Part shown: one piece after another, positions 18,942-26,682 of the stretch | Layout: every line of letters starts with the position of its first letter | How positions within the stretch are numbered: position 1 is the stretch's first letter | NCBI RefSeq assembly: GCF_010669145.1 | Contig: NZ_CP048635.1 | Coordinates: 620,001 to 684,000 of the forward strand | Direction of reading: 5' to 3' | From: Rhizobium oryzihabitans | Lineage (GTDB): Bacteria > Pseudomonadota > Alphaproteobacteria > Rhizobiales > Rhizobiaceae | DNA length: 64,000 nt | Notes under the pieces: model-generated | Told to the model about the DNA's origin: nothing | What the model saw: the letters and a program-made list of their open reading frames with translations, nothing else | The model's database searches: none | Translations under genes and position numbers: made by a program

Positions 18942-19265
18942 TCACCCGAGATTTTGCACCATGAAATAGATCAGCCCGCAATGCGCGATCACCAGCGCCG
19001 CCCAGGCCCATTTCGCGACCCTGATATCAGCGTCGATGACCGTGTTGCTGATTTCCGTCACCCGAAATGTGTCTTCTCCCACCCGGCTCTCCGACGGGCG
19101 AGACCTGAATACAGTCTTGGAAACCGGTTCGCTTACGACATGAAGCCTGTCATTCGGAACGAATGGGCGCGGCTTGTCGTCGGCGCTCTCCTCAATGGAA
19201 AGCACCTCGTCGCCTGGGGCGCAATTCACCGCGACAAGTTGCGATGACACCCGCCTGTTACGCAT
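18942..19265 (-). CDS. Hypothetical protein with a C-terminal membrane helix
   Basis: The protein has 107 residues from the ATG at 19265, which has AGAGGT four bases upstream. An ATG pair at 19283-19286 is an alternative start. The first 80 residues are polar and without recognisable motifs (PGDEVLSIEESADDKPRPF). The last 22 residues (WAWAALVIAHCGLIYFMV) form one membrane helix, giving a tail-anchored topology. It is convergent with the ROK gene and downstream of another unknown gene on the same strand. The family is not recognised. Confidence 0.5.
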   Translation of the reverse strand: MRNRRVSSQLVAVNCAPGDEVLSIEESADDKPRPFVPNDRLHVVSEPVSKTVFRSRPSESRVGEDTFRVTEISNTVIDADIRVAKWAWAALVIAHCGLIYFMVQNLG

Positions 19266-19449
19266 GTTACCTCTATTGGGCATCATAATTTTCCACACAA
19301 TAAAAATAAAAAATTCACCCCGAGACATCCGATAAAGCCATGGCTTTACCGGGCATGCTTGTGCTGCGCGCAGTTTGCGCAGTACCTGTCGAACCACCTC
19401 TTCCCCACGCCTTTCCGCTCCCCTGAACGGATAGGCGACCCCCGGGCGA

Positions 19450-19964
19450 TTACCGTGCCGGGCTTCCCGGAATTTCCCTTTTTCCCGCGTAAGGCTTGGC
19501 CTCCCGCTGGATCAGGAAAACGGATTTTTCCACCGGCAGCGGCTCGGCTGTCCGGTAGCGCTGAAACCGCTTTGAATATTCGAACCGGATCAACCTGTCG
19601 TCGAACTTCCCCGCCAGAACGCGATAGCCGTTGACGAACTCGTTCAGGATCTCCAGCTCTTCCCCCACAGCCAGCCGCCGTAAGATGTGCCTTCGTTCGA
19701 ACGCAGGACGATCTCGAAAAAATGACCGCCCGCCACGACCGGCATGCGGAAAAGAATATCGAGATTGTCTTCGTCCTGATCGTCACTTTTCTGCGCCGAC
19801 AGCCTGGCATGGGCAACTTTCGCGTGAACCAGCGCCGAGACGGGATAGAAGGGCCGGCCCTTGAACCACATGAATTCGCTGACCGCATAACCGACGTCGT
19901 CGGCACGCTGGTAAGGTTCGATACGCGGCTCGAACGCCATGTAGCTTCCGTTAAACGCTATCAA
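19450..19964 (-). pseudogene. Hypothetical protein, frameshifted as sequenced
   Basis: One frame gives residues from MIAFNGSYMAFEPRIEPYQ to GGWLWG and another continues as EELEILNEFVNGYRVLAGKF to position 19450. One more C in the five-C run at 19662-19666 joins them into about 171 residues. No signal peptide or membrane segment is seen. The product looks like a soluble alpha/beta protein. It is divergent from the SARP-type regulator gene and upstream of the tail-anchored unknown protein. The family is not recognised. A start at the internal ATG (MAFEPRIEP) is possible. Confidence 0.45.
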
Positions 19965-20112
19965 TTTCGAAAATTCCCGCTGCCTGCCCGCTGCATATTC
20001 GCTGTTTTCCGCCCGTCATTCACGCTTCTGTCTGCGACAATAGCCAGGCCGCGTCACACCAGCGTCAAATGGAACGCTATGATGACTTTCAATTTCCCGG
20101 GCACGTTGTTAG

Positions 20113-22065
20113 ATGGTGATTCATGAGGGGACGAAAGTGGCTGGGAACGCTGAACTGATATCGATCCGGCTTTTTGGAACCCCGCGCTGTGAAGCGGTGC
20201 GGGACGCCTTTTTTCCGTCCAAGGGTTTTGCCCTTACCGCCGCCCTTATCCTTGCTCCGAACCAGTCCCTGTCCCGCCAGCACGCCGCATCGCTGCTATG
20301 GGAAAATGTCGAGCAGAAAAGGGCTCTTGGCAATCTGCGGCAGCTCATTCTGCGCCTTCAGAAGCTCTCCAACGGGGACGAAGCCATCCTTCTGACCGAA
20401 GGCAACGATCTGAAGGCCGGGAAGCTCGCTCAGAGGACGGACCTTGCGATCTTCCTTGCCGGTGCAAGGGCCGAAGAGCCGATGCGACGGCTGCACGCCT
20501 TGCTTGAATTCGGCGGCGAATTGCTGGAGGGGCTGGAGACCGGGCAGGATCATCTCTACCTCTGGCTGCTGTCGGAGCGACGCCGCCTCAGGGACCTGTT
20601 CTTTTCAAGCTATGTGCAACTGCTGGAGGAGCTGACGCGCTTCGGCCGTGCCAGTTCGAACGATATTGCCAGGCTTGTCGAATGCGCGCGCAAGATCGAG
20701 CCGGAGCGCGAAGAAACCTACCGCGCCGCCATGGCAGCCTATGCGCGGATAGGAAACACCAGCGCCTGCGAGGGAATTTTCCAGCTTCTACTGGAACAGC
20801 TGCGACAGGAAGAGCGCTCTCCGGAAGCAGAAACCGTGGCGCTGCGGCGGAGGATACAAAGTCTCGTCTCGACGATAGCCGCCCCCACCGAGCCGGACGA
20901 GAGCAGCCGACGGAAAGCCACGGCAAAACCACGCGTCGCCTTTAGCCGGCCGGCGCGGGTGGACGGGCTGCCGGGCTCACCGGTGATGCAGGCCTTCATC
21001 GAGGATGTCGCCAACAGCCTGGTTCGATACCGGACCTTCACCGTCCTTTCACCGCACAGTACCTTTGCACTGACGCGCGACCGGACCGACGACAGTTACG
21101 CCATGTTGCGGGCGGATTACCGCATCATGTCGACGGTTTTCGACGATACCCGCATGTCGGTTGCGCTGATCGAGGAAGCGACCGGCGAAATCGTCTGGTC
21201 GCTGGAAGCGGTCCTGACCGAACGGCAGATTCACGCCGCCTTCCGGCTGCTGTCCAAACAGGTGGCCGCAGCCCTTGCCCGCGAGATCGAGCGTCTTCAG
21301 GTGGAGCCCGACCGCAACCACAGCGGCGAGGCCTACCGGCAATTGCTGGAGGGCCAGCAGCTTCTGCGCGGCAAATGTGACTTGCCGCTGTTGCGGCGAG
21401 CCCGCTCGATGTTCCGCAAGGCGGTCGATATCGACCACGGCATGGCGGTTGCCCGCGCCCGCGTGGCGCAGAGCCTGCAGCTGGAATGGCTGATGCTGGG
21501 CGGCAACGACCCCCACCTGCTGCACCGCGCCAAGGCCGAGGCCGACGCCTCCGTCGAAATCGACCCTGCGCTTGGCGTTGGCCACTGGATGTGCGCCGTG
21601 GTGGCGCTCTATCAACGCGATTTCGACATATCCGCCGAAAAATTCTTCGAGGCGGAGGCGCTTGCGCCCAACTCCGCCGACCTTTTGCTCCAGCACGCCG
21701 ATGCGCTCGCCCATTTCGGCGATGCCGAGATCGCCTGGGAGAAGTTTCAGCAGGCCATAGACCTCAACCCGCTTGCGCCCGACATCTACTGGTGGGCGGG
21801 CGCCAGCATCGCATTCAAGCGCGAGGATTACGGCACGGCGGTGGAATTATGCGCACGCATGGAAAATGACGAGCCGGCGCTGCGGGTCTTGACCGCAAGC
21901 CATGCGCTGCACGGAGATTTGGCCGCCGCCCGGGAAACGGGCAGCAGGCTTCAGGAAAACTATCCGGGTATGTCGGCGAGGGAGATCAGCAGTCTGTCTC
22001 CAGACCGCGACCCGATAGCGAATGAAAAATTCTATCACGCACTTCGATTAGCTGGGATCAAATAG
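20113..22065 (+). CDS. SARP/BTAD-type transcriptional regulator with C-terminal TPR domain
   Basis: The protein has 650 residues. Residues about 15-95 resemble the winged-helix domain of SARP activators (LISIRLFGTPRCEA, then PNQSLSRQHAASLLWENVEQKRALGNLRQLI). Residues about 100-245 are a helical bacterial transcriptional activator (BTAD) domain. A central alpha/beta region (about 295-390) precedes TPR-like helices (about 400-620: AEADASVEIDPALGVGHW, FEAEALAPNSADLLLQHADAL). A GTG at 20137 with GAGGGG upstream is an alternative start. It leads the ycaO-tfuA cluster, 8 bp before the next gene, and is therefore probably its dedicated regulator. Confidence 0.8.
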   Translation: MVIHEGTKVAGNAELISIRLFGTPRCEAVRDAFFPSKGFALTAALILAPNQSLSRQHAASLLWENVEQKRALGNLRQLILRLQKLSNGDEAILLTEGNDLKAGKLAQRTDLAIFLAGARAEEPMRRLHALLEFGGELLEGLETGQDHLYLWLLSERRRLRDLFFSSYVQLLEELTRFGRASSNDIARLVECARKIEPEREETYRAAMAAYARIGNTSACEGIFQLLLEQLRQEERSPEAETVALRRRIQSLVSTIAAPTEPDESSRRKATAKPRVAFSRPARVDGLPGSPVMQAFIEDVANSLVRYRTFTVLSPHSTFALTRDRTDDSYAMLRADYRIMSTVFDDTRMSVALIEEATGEIVWSLEAVLTERQIHAAFRLLSKQVAAALAREIERLQVEPDRNHSGEAYRQLLEGQQLLRGKCDLPLLRRARSMFRKAVDIDHGMAVARARVAQSLQLEWLMLGGNDPHLLHRAKAEADASVEIDPALGVGHWMCAVVALYQRDFDISAEKFFEAEALAPNSADLLLQHADALAHFGDAEIAWEKFQQAIDLNPLAPDIYWWAGASIAFKREDYGTAVELCARMENDEPALRVLTASHALHGDLAAARETGSRLQENYPGMSAREISSLSPDRDPIANEKFYHALRLAGIK

Positions 22066-22073
22066 GAGATATT

Positions 22074-22502
22074 ATGTCCTCGCATTTCTTCATTGTCGGA
22101 AAAAAGGACTTCGGCGTTCTCTTCATTCGCACGGCGCCGCTCCGGGTTGCGTCCGTCTCGCATGAGACGATTGCCGCCTATGAAGCGAGCCATCCCGGTG
22201 TGGATGGTTATGCCCGCGTTGCAGCGGCTGCAAAGGCCATGCTCGTTCGTCAGGACGGTCAGCCCGAGGCTGAACTGGATCAGGTCCAGATCCAGGGCAT
22301 CGAAGCCCTCGTCGCCGGTGGCGCCGTGGTTTCCGAGGCCGATTTCGCCTTCATCGGCGAAGTGGTCGATGCCGGCTGGGATTTCAACCGCATGGTGCAG
22401 GCTCCGATCGAGGCCGCACTGAAGGCTGTCGGACCGGCGGGCTCCATCACCGGCGAACTGTTCGACGCCATCCTGGCCGACGACACCAACGCGGCACCCT
22501 GA
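22074..22502 (+). CDS. Hypothetical 142-residue protein of the ycaO-tfuA cluster (candidate substrate or partner)
   Basis: The start at 22074 has a good ribosome binding site (AGGAGATATT) 8 bp after the regulator gene. The protein is acidic and helical after a short beta-like N-terminus (SSHFFIVGKKDFGVLFI). It has no cysteine, no membrane segment and no signal peptide. The C-terminus is GELFDAILADDTNAAP. No double-glycine leader is obvious, although AGGAV occurs internally. The family is not recognised. Its position directly before ycaO makes it a candidate precursor protein or scaffold for modification, but its length and lack of Cys are unusual for an azoline precursor. Arginines at five positions could be substrates of the deiminase-like enzyme. 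Confidence 0.6.
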   Translation: MSSHFFIVGKKDFGVLFIRTAPLRVASVSHETIAAYEASHPGVDGYARVAAAAKAMLVRQDGQPEAELDQVQIQGIEALVAGGAVVSEADFAFIGEVVDAGWDFNRMVQAPIEAALKAVGPAGSITGELFDAILADDTNAAP

Positions 22503-22518
22503 TGAGGGTCCCGCAGCC

Positions 22519-23734
22519 TTGACCGCTGCCGGTGCTCCCAATTCAGCGACAGCGGCTTCAAGACATGCGGACGCTTCGTTCTTCGATCCCGAGCTGCTTC
22601 GGCGGTTCGGGATTACCCGTGTTGGTGATGTGACCGGTCTCGATATTATCGGCATACCCGTCTGGTTCGCGACGCGACCCAATTCACGCGGCCTGTCGGT
22701 CTCGCAGGGCAAGGGACTTGTCGCGGAGCAGGCCCGGCTTTCGGCAATCATGGAAGCGATCGAAGGTGCCGTCGCCGAAGACACCCGTAAACATATCGCC
22801 GTTTTCGGCTCCATTCGCGACATGCGCGACAAGGGCGTTCCGCTCGTTCCTTTTGAGACGGTCGGCCGTGTCAACCCGGACATGCTCAACCTGCAAAACG
22901 AGCGCGCCTGGGTAAAGGGCACTTCCATACGACAGCAAAGGGAGATTTTCGCCCCTTATGAACTCGTCGGCATGGATTTCCGGGCGGATTTCCCCTGGGA
23001 CCGCCGAGCCTTCCTCATGAGTTCACAGGGTCTTGCCGCCGGTTTCGACCATGACCATGCGTTTCTCCACGCTCTTCTCGAACTCATTGAAAACGACGCC
23101 TGCTTTCTCGTCGATACCTTCGAAACCCGCACTATTGCCCCGCAACCGGTGCTGTTTCCCCCGGCGTCCACGCCTCCTTCGACGCGCTCGTTCAACGCCT
23201 CGCGGATATCGGACTGCCGCCATCCTTTTTCGACCTTACCAATGCGCTCGGCGTGCCGGTGGTGATGGCGAGCCTGCCCCGGTCCATCCACGCGCAGGAC
23301 GGTCTTGCGACACGCAGTGCTGCGGGCGCCGCCTGCCGGCCGAGCGCCTATGATGCTGCCGTTGCGGCATTGCTGGAGGCGATACAGTCGCGATTAACGG
23401 ATATCAGCGGCGCAAGGGATGACCTCTCTCCTCTGCGCTATCAGCGGGACATGTTTTCCCCGGGGCCTTCCGCCTCGGCAGCGCGACCGGTGGAAACGGC
23501 CCCGGTCAATCTCGATCTTGCGCATGGCGATCCGTCTTTGCCGCGATGGCAAAAGCTTGCGGAACGTCTGTTCGCCGGCGGCATCGAGGATATCTACGTA
23601 TTCCCCTGGAAACCGGCGTCTCCGGCCTGCATGTCGTGCGGGTTATGGCAAGCGGCCTCTCCCCGGCCGGTGGCGGCCTGCAACAGATATCGCAACGGAC
23701 GCTCGACGGCCTCCTCAACATCGGAGGGCTTTGA
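22519..23734 (+). pseudogene. YcaO-domain protein, frameshifted twice as sequenced
   Basis: Three frames join into one YcaO protein of about 405 residues. Frame one carries the ATP-binding elements SQGKGLVAEQARLSAIMEAI and SSQGLAAGFDHDHAFLHAL, then ELIENDACF. Frame two carries FDALVQRLADIGLPPSFFDL. Frame three carries the C-terminus GLHVVRVMASGLSP. The shifts fall at C runs 23158-23162 and 23603-23606, each repaired by one added C. YcaO enzymes use ATP to activate peptide-backbone amides for azoline, thioamide or amidine formation. TfuA partners are tied to thioamidation. The start is TTG at 22519 with GAGGG upstream. The stop overlaps the tfuA start (TGATG). Confidence 0.8.
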
Positions 23735-24445
23735 TGAAGCCCGTCGTTTTTGCAGGCCCGTCCATCCACGGCATTGCCCCTGACCACCTCTCCGGCCTCG
23801 ATCTTCGCGGACCGGCCGCCTGCGGCGATATTTTCGATGCGGTTCGGCAGGGTAACCGCGTCATCGCATTGATCGATGGCCTTTATGGTGATTGCGCCGC
23901 CGTCTGGCACAAGGAAATCCTGCATGCGCTGACGAGTGGTGTCTCCGTCCTCGGCGCCGCCAGCATGGGGCGTTGAGGGCTGCGGAATGCGCGGCCTTCG
24001 GCATGACGGGCATCGGTGAAATCTTCGAAGCCTATCGCGACGGGCGACGTTTTTCCGATGCCGATGTGGCAGTGAGCCACGCACCCGGCGAACTCGACTA
24101 TCGCCCTCTTACGATCGCGCTGGTCGATGTCGAAGCGACGCTGGAAGCATGCCGCCCTCTATGGAGCCAGAGCCACACGACGCCCTGTTCCGCGCTGCCC
24201 GCAAGCTGCATTTTACCCGCAGGACATGGCGTGCCATCGCAGCTGAGGCCGGCCTTGGCTCCGAGACCGCAAATTTTCTGGCCGCAAACGCAGTGTCGAT
24301 CAAAAAAAATGACGCGACCAGACTTCTGGCAATACTGGGTGGCGAACCGCTGCCACCTCCGCTGCCGCTGTCCTGGAAATTCCAGAACACGATGTTTTTT
24401 CAGCAATTGGCCGCGCGGCAGACGGCACGGGAAACAGCGTCTTGA
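23734..24445 (+). pseudogene. TfuA-like protein, frameshifted twice as sequenced
   Basis: The ATG overlaps the ycaO stop by one base, indicating coupling. The N-terminus MKPVVFAGPSIHGIA and the block SMGALRAAECAAFGMTGIGEIF (restored across the first shift) are diagnostic of TfuA. The C-terminal part reads DALFRAARKLHFTRRTWRA. Adding one G at 23967-23970 and one C at 24155-24157 gives a normal protein of about 237 residues. TfuA, named from the trifolitoxin locus, partners with YcaO. In archaeal methyl-coenzyme M reductase this pair installs thioglycine. Here it presumably helps YcaO deliver sulfur, or act, on a cluster-specific substrate. Confidence 0.8.
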
Positions 24446-25584
24446 GCGCTACCGGATCCCTGTCGCTGGTGCCCGATTGCGGCGGGCTGATCCGCACCAT
24501 CGCGATCGCGCTGCCCGCATCTTTTTTCGCGGATGACAGGCCTGACAACAGCGTGTCACCGCTCGTCCCAATCGGAAACCTGCTTTCGGCCCTGCCTTTC
24601 GATGTAACGGCCATTGTTATCGTCGATCGCATCAGTCTTCTGCCTGCGCAAAATTGGCTCGACCGGCTGGGAGCCACCTGGACCGTCACGATGATGCCGC
24701 TTGATGGAAACAGCGGTGTCACACATCCGTGGATACAGGATATGTTCCACGTCCGGGCGGGTAAGGAAGGCGCGGGCGAACTGGTCATGACGGCGGGAAA
24801 TGCTCTCGCCGGTCGACTTGCCGATCGTCTTGGGTTTGCAGCAGAGTTTTCGGATGTGGCCCTGGCGGGCGGTAACCAGCTTGTTGGCCCTGACTTTCGG
24901 CTGGTGGGCCATTCCAGCCTGCAGGATGATGGCTGGGTCGGGCGGAGTGCTGCGAACGACCGTCACAAACGATGGCAGCGGGTTCAGGCGCTCGACGGCA
25001 GAACCGTACACAGTTTCGGATATCGGCCTGAAGACCTTGGCAATGCCTCGGCATCATCCGATCATTCATCAACAAGGGCCTCAGCACCGGCAATGGCCGG
25101 CGGAAAAATGCATCAATGCGGTTTCCACGTCGACCAGTTTGTTTCAGTTACCGGCCTGAGACGTGATGGCCATCCCCTGTTGCTTGTGGCCGAGCCGGTC
25201 GCGTTTGACGGCTGCGACGCCCGTGCCGCCACCGATTTGAAACGGAAACTGGACGCATCGGCTCTTTCATTGGCGCGGCAGGGTTTTGCGATCCTGCGAA
25301 ATCCTATCCCGGTTTTACCCGCCATCGATACGAAGAAATGCCTGCCCCGGCTTTACAACAACGTCTTTCTTGAAAATGTCACACGTTCCAGTCAAAAACG
25401 ACCATTCGTCTGGATCCCGCATTTTGGCGATACGGAAGCGCTTGGGATTTTCGACCGAGAAAACCGGCAAATATGGGAAAGCCTCGGGTTTAACGCCGTC
25501 GGCATCGCGGGATGGAGCCATCTTGCTAGTCGCAACGGGGCGCTGCGATGTGCAACCAAGGTGATAAACCGTGGCCCTGCATAG
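24442..25584 (+). CDS. Peptidylarginine-deiminase-like guanidine-modifying enzyme
   Basis: The protein has 380 residues. Its TTG start overlaps the tfuA stop (TTGA), so it belongs to the same operon. All four catalytic positions of the PAD family are visible: Asp100 in HPWIQDMF (compare WIQDEME of animal PADs), His229 and Asp231 in FHVDQFVSV (compare GHVDEF), and Cys370 in GALRCATKV (compare HCGTNV). The blocks GGNQLVGPDFRLVG and GHPLLLVAEP also follow the PAD C-terminal domain. Such enzymes hydrolyse or transfer guanidino groups, converting arginine to citrulline in proteins. Agmatine deiminase is a related alternative, but its usual W-R-D motif is absent. The cluster context suggests peptide or protein arginine as the substrate. 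Confidence 0.75.
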   Translation: MSATGSLSLVPDCGGLIRTIAIALPASFFADDRPDNSVSPLVPIGNLLSALPFDVTAIVIVDRISLLPAQNWLDRLGATWTVTMMPLDGNSGVTHPWIQDMFHVRAGKEGAGELVMTAGNALAGRLADRLGFAAEFSDVALAGGNQLVGPDFRLVGHSSLQDDGWVGRSAANDRHKRWQRVQALDGRTVHSFGYRPEDLGNASASSDHSSTRASAPAMAGGKMHQCGFHVDQFVSVTGLRRDGHPLLLVAEPVAFDGCDARAATDLKRKLDASALSLARQGFAILRNPIPVLPAIDTKKCLPRLYNNVFLENVTRSSQKRPFVWIPHFGDTEALGIFDRENRQIWESLGFNAVGIAGWSHLASRNGALRCATKVINRGPA

Positions 25585-25646
25585 GGTTGGCAAAGGAAAA
25601 ACGTCGTTATTTTCTCAATAATGGACTACAATACCCGTGGAAATTG

Positions 25647-25668
25647 TGTTGAATGTATACCTTCAACA
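25647..25668. promoter_or_regulatory. Inverted repeat upstream of the XRE regulator gene
   Basis: The arms TGTTGAA and TTCAACA (7 bp, perfect) are separated by 8 bp and lie about 50 bp before the XRE start. The surrounding 130 bp are AT-rich. It is a plausible autoregulatory operator or part of the promoter. Confidence 0.45.
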
Positions 25669-25720
25669 ATATTAATTGATATTTATCCGATTTAAGACCT
25701 CACAACTGGAGGAATTCAAC

Positions 25721-26158
25721 ATGCAGGCCAAACTACCCAGCCCGATCGACGTACATGTGGGCGCACAAATCAGAATGCGCCGCAAGTCGCTCGGCATGAG
25801 TCAGAGTGCGCTGGCAGGCCGGTTGGGAATTACTTTCCAGCAGGTCCAGAAGTACGAAAAAGGCGCCAATCGCGTCGGCGCGTCGCGTCTGCAGGCCATT
25901 GCGTCCGTTCTCGGCGTCGATGTCAGCTCCCTGTTCGCCAATGCAACGCCCGATGGCGGCGCCGGCAATCCGGCCCTTGGCACGATCAATGCCATGCAGA
26001 CATTCGTCGCTTCGAACGAAGGCTTTTCGCTGAACCAGGCATTTGCCCGCATCAAGAGCACATCCGTGCGCAGAAGCATTGTTGCACTCGTCACATCGCT
26101 CGCTGCGACTGAAACAGCGGAAAATGCAGTGACGCCGGAAAACAAGAACGATGATTGA
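25721..26158 (+). CDS. XRE-family transcriptional regulator (PraR-like)
   Basis: The protein has 145 residues, with ATG at 25721 after a good CTGGAGG site. Residues about 10-68 are a helix-turn-helix domain: HVGAQIRMRRKSLGMSQSALA, then GITFQQVQKYEKGANRVGASRL. The QQVQKYEKGANRVGASRL segment is typical of the rhizobial PraR/Phyr-type group, which controls quorum sensing and biofilm genes. The C-terminal 75 residues are variable. It lies 136 bp downstream of the PAD-like gene on the same strand but behind its own AT-rich promoter region. It may be independent of that cluster. Confidence 0.8.
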   Translation: MQAKLPSPIDVHVGAQIRMRRKSLGMSQSALAGRLGITFQQVQKYEKGANRVGASRLQAIASVLGVDVSSLFANATPDGGAGNPALGTINAMQTFVASNEGFSLNQAFARIKSTSVRRSIVALVTSLAATETAENAVTPENKNDD

Positions 26159-26165
26159 CGCAGGT

Positions 26166-26186
26166 GTGACGCTCGCGTGACGCTCG
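26166..26186. repeat. Tandem direct repeat GTGACGCTCG
   Basis: Two copies of the 10-bp unit GTGACGCTCG lie 11 bp apart, between the XRE gene and the small downstream gene. One helical turn between repeats would suit a direct-repeat operator. No function is assigned. Confidence 0.4.
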
Positions 26187-26252
26187 ATATGGTCGAAATT
26201 GAACAACGCGATATCCACGCGTTTTCATACTGTCGATTGTCGAGAGGGAAGC

Positions 26253-26486
26253 ATGGCGGCGTCTACCACAGCAATACTTGAACAGGACAATGCAGACGAG
26301 ATTCTGGCCCTTGGTAGGATGGTTTCCTATCTTTGCCAGCGTTCGAAATCCATGGAACTGGGCATGTCAACCTATTTCCTCGAAATGGCATTGTTGTCGC
26401 TGGCCCAGGATATCAACCAGCAAGGAATGCCGCTGGCAGGCGCAGAACTGAACGGCAGCGGCTTCGCATCGTCCGATCTGCATTGA
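26253..26486 (+). CDS. Small hypothetical protein (77 aa)
   Basis: ATG at 26253 is preceded by GAGAGGGAAGC, a good ribosome binding site. The protein is mostly helical (ADEILALGRMVSYLCQRSKSMELGMSTYFLEMALLSLAQDI) with an unstructured tail. It has no membrane segment and no recognised domain. It sits 94 bp after the XRE regulator and may be co-transcribed or controlled by it. Similar small proteins are common in rhizobia. No function is inferred. Confidence 0.6.
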   Translation: MAASTTAILEQDNADEILALGRMVSYLCQRSKSMELGMSTYFLEMALLSLAQDINQQGMPLAGAELNGSGFASSDLH

Positions 26487-26650
26487 GCGCTTCCGCGTCC
26501 GAAATGGCGTAATCCGCGAAATCGAGCGTTTATATCGACCTCTAGTCGCAAACGCTCGGGATCGCTTCCGTTTGCCGGTCCGGCCGGCTCCATCCTGCCG
26601 GACAAAAGCATCCTTACACCCCTTCCCAATTTTCTTCGCGCAAGCGATGA

Positions 26651-26680
26651 GCGAGGCCCGGTTTGCCGGGCCTCGCTTCA
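26651..26680. terminator. Strong hairpin at the end of metE
   Basis: Perfect 11-bp arms GCGAGGCCCGG and CCGGGCCTCGC enclose a TTTG loop. It lies just past the metE stop codon (minus strand). A T-rich tail is only weak on either strand. It probably terminates or stabilises transcripts from both sides of this convergent junction. Confidence 0.6.
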
Positions 26681-26682
26681 TA

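Noticed and set aside
23158..24157. Programmed frameshifting or phase variation in ycaO-tfuA
   Set aside because: The runs are only 3-5 bases long. Phase-variable tracts are longer, and the same one-base loss occurs in unrelated genes. Sequencing error is the simpler explanation.
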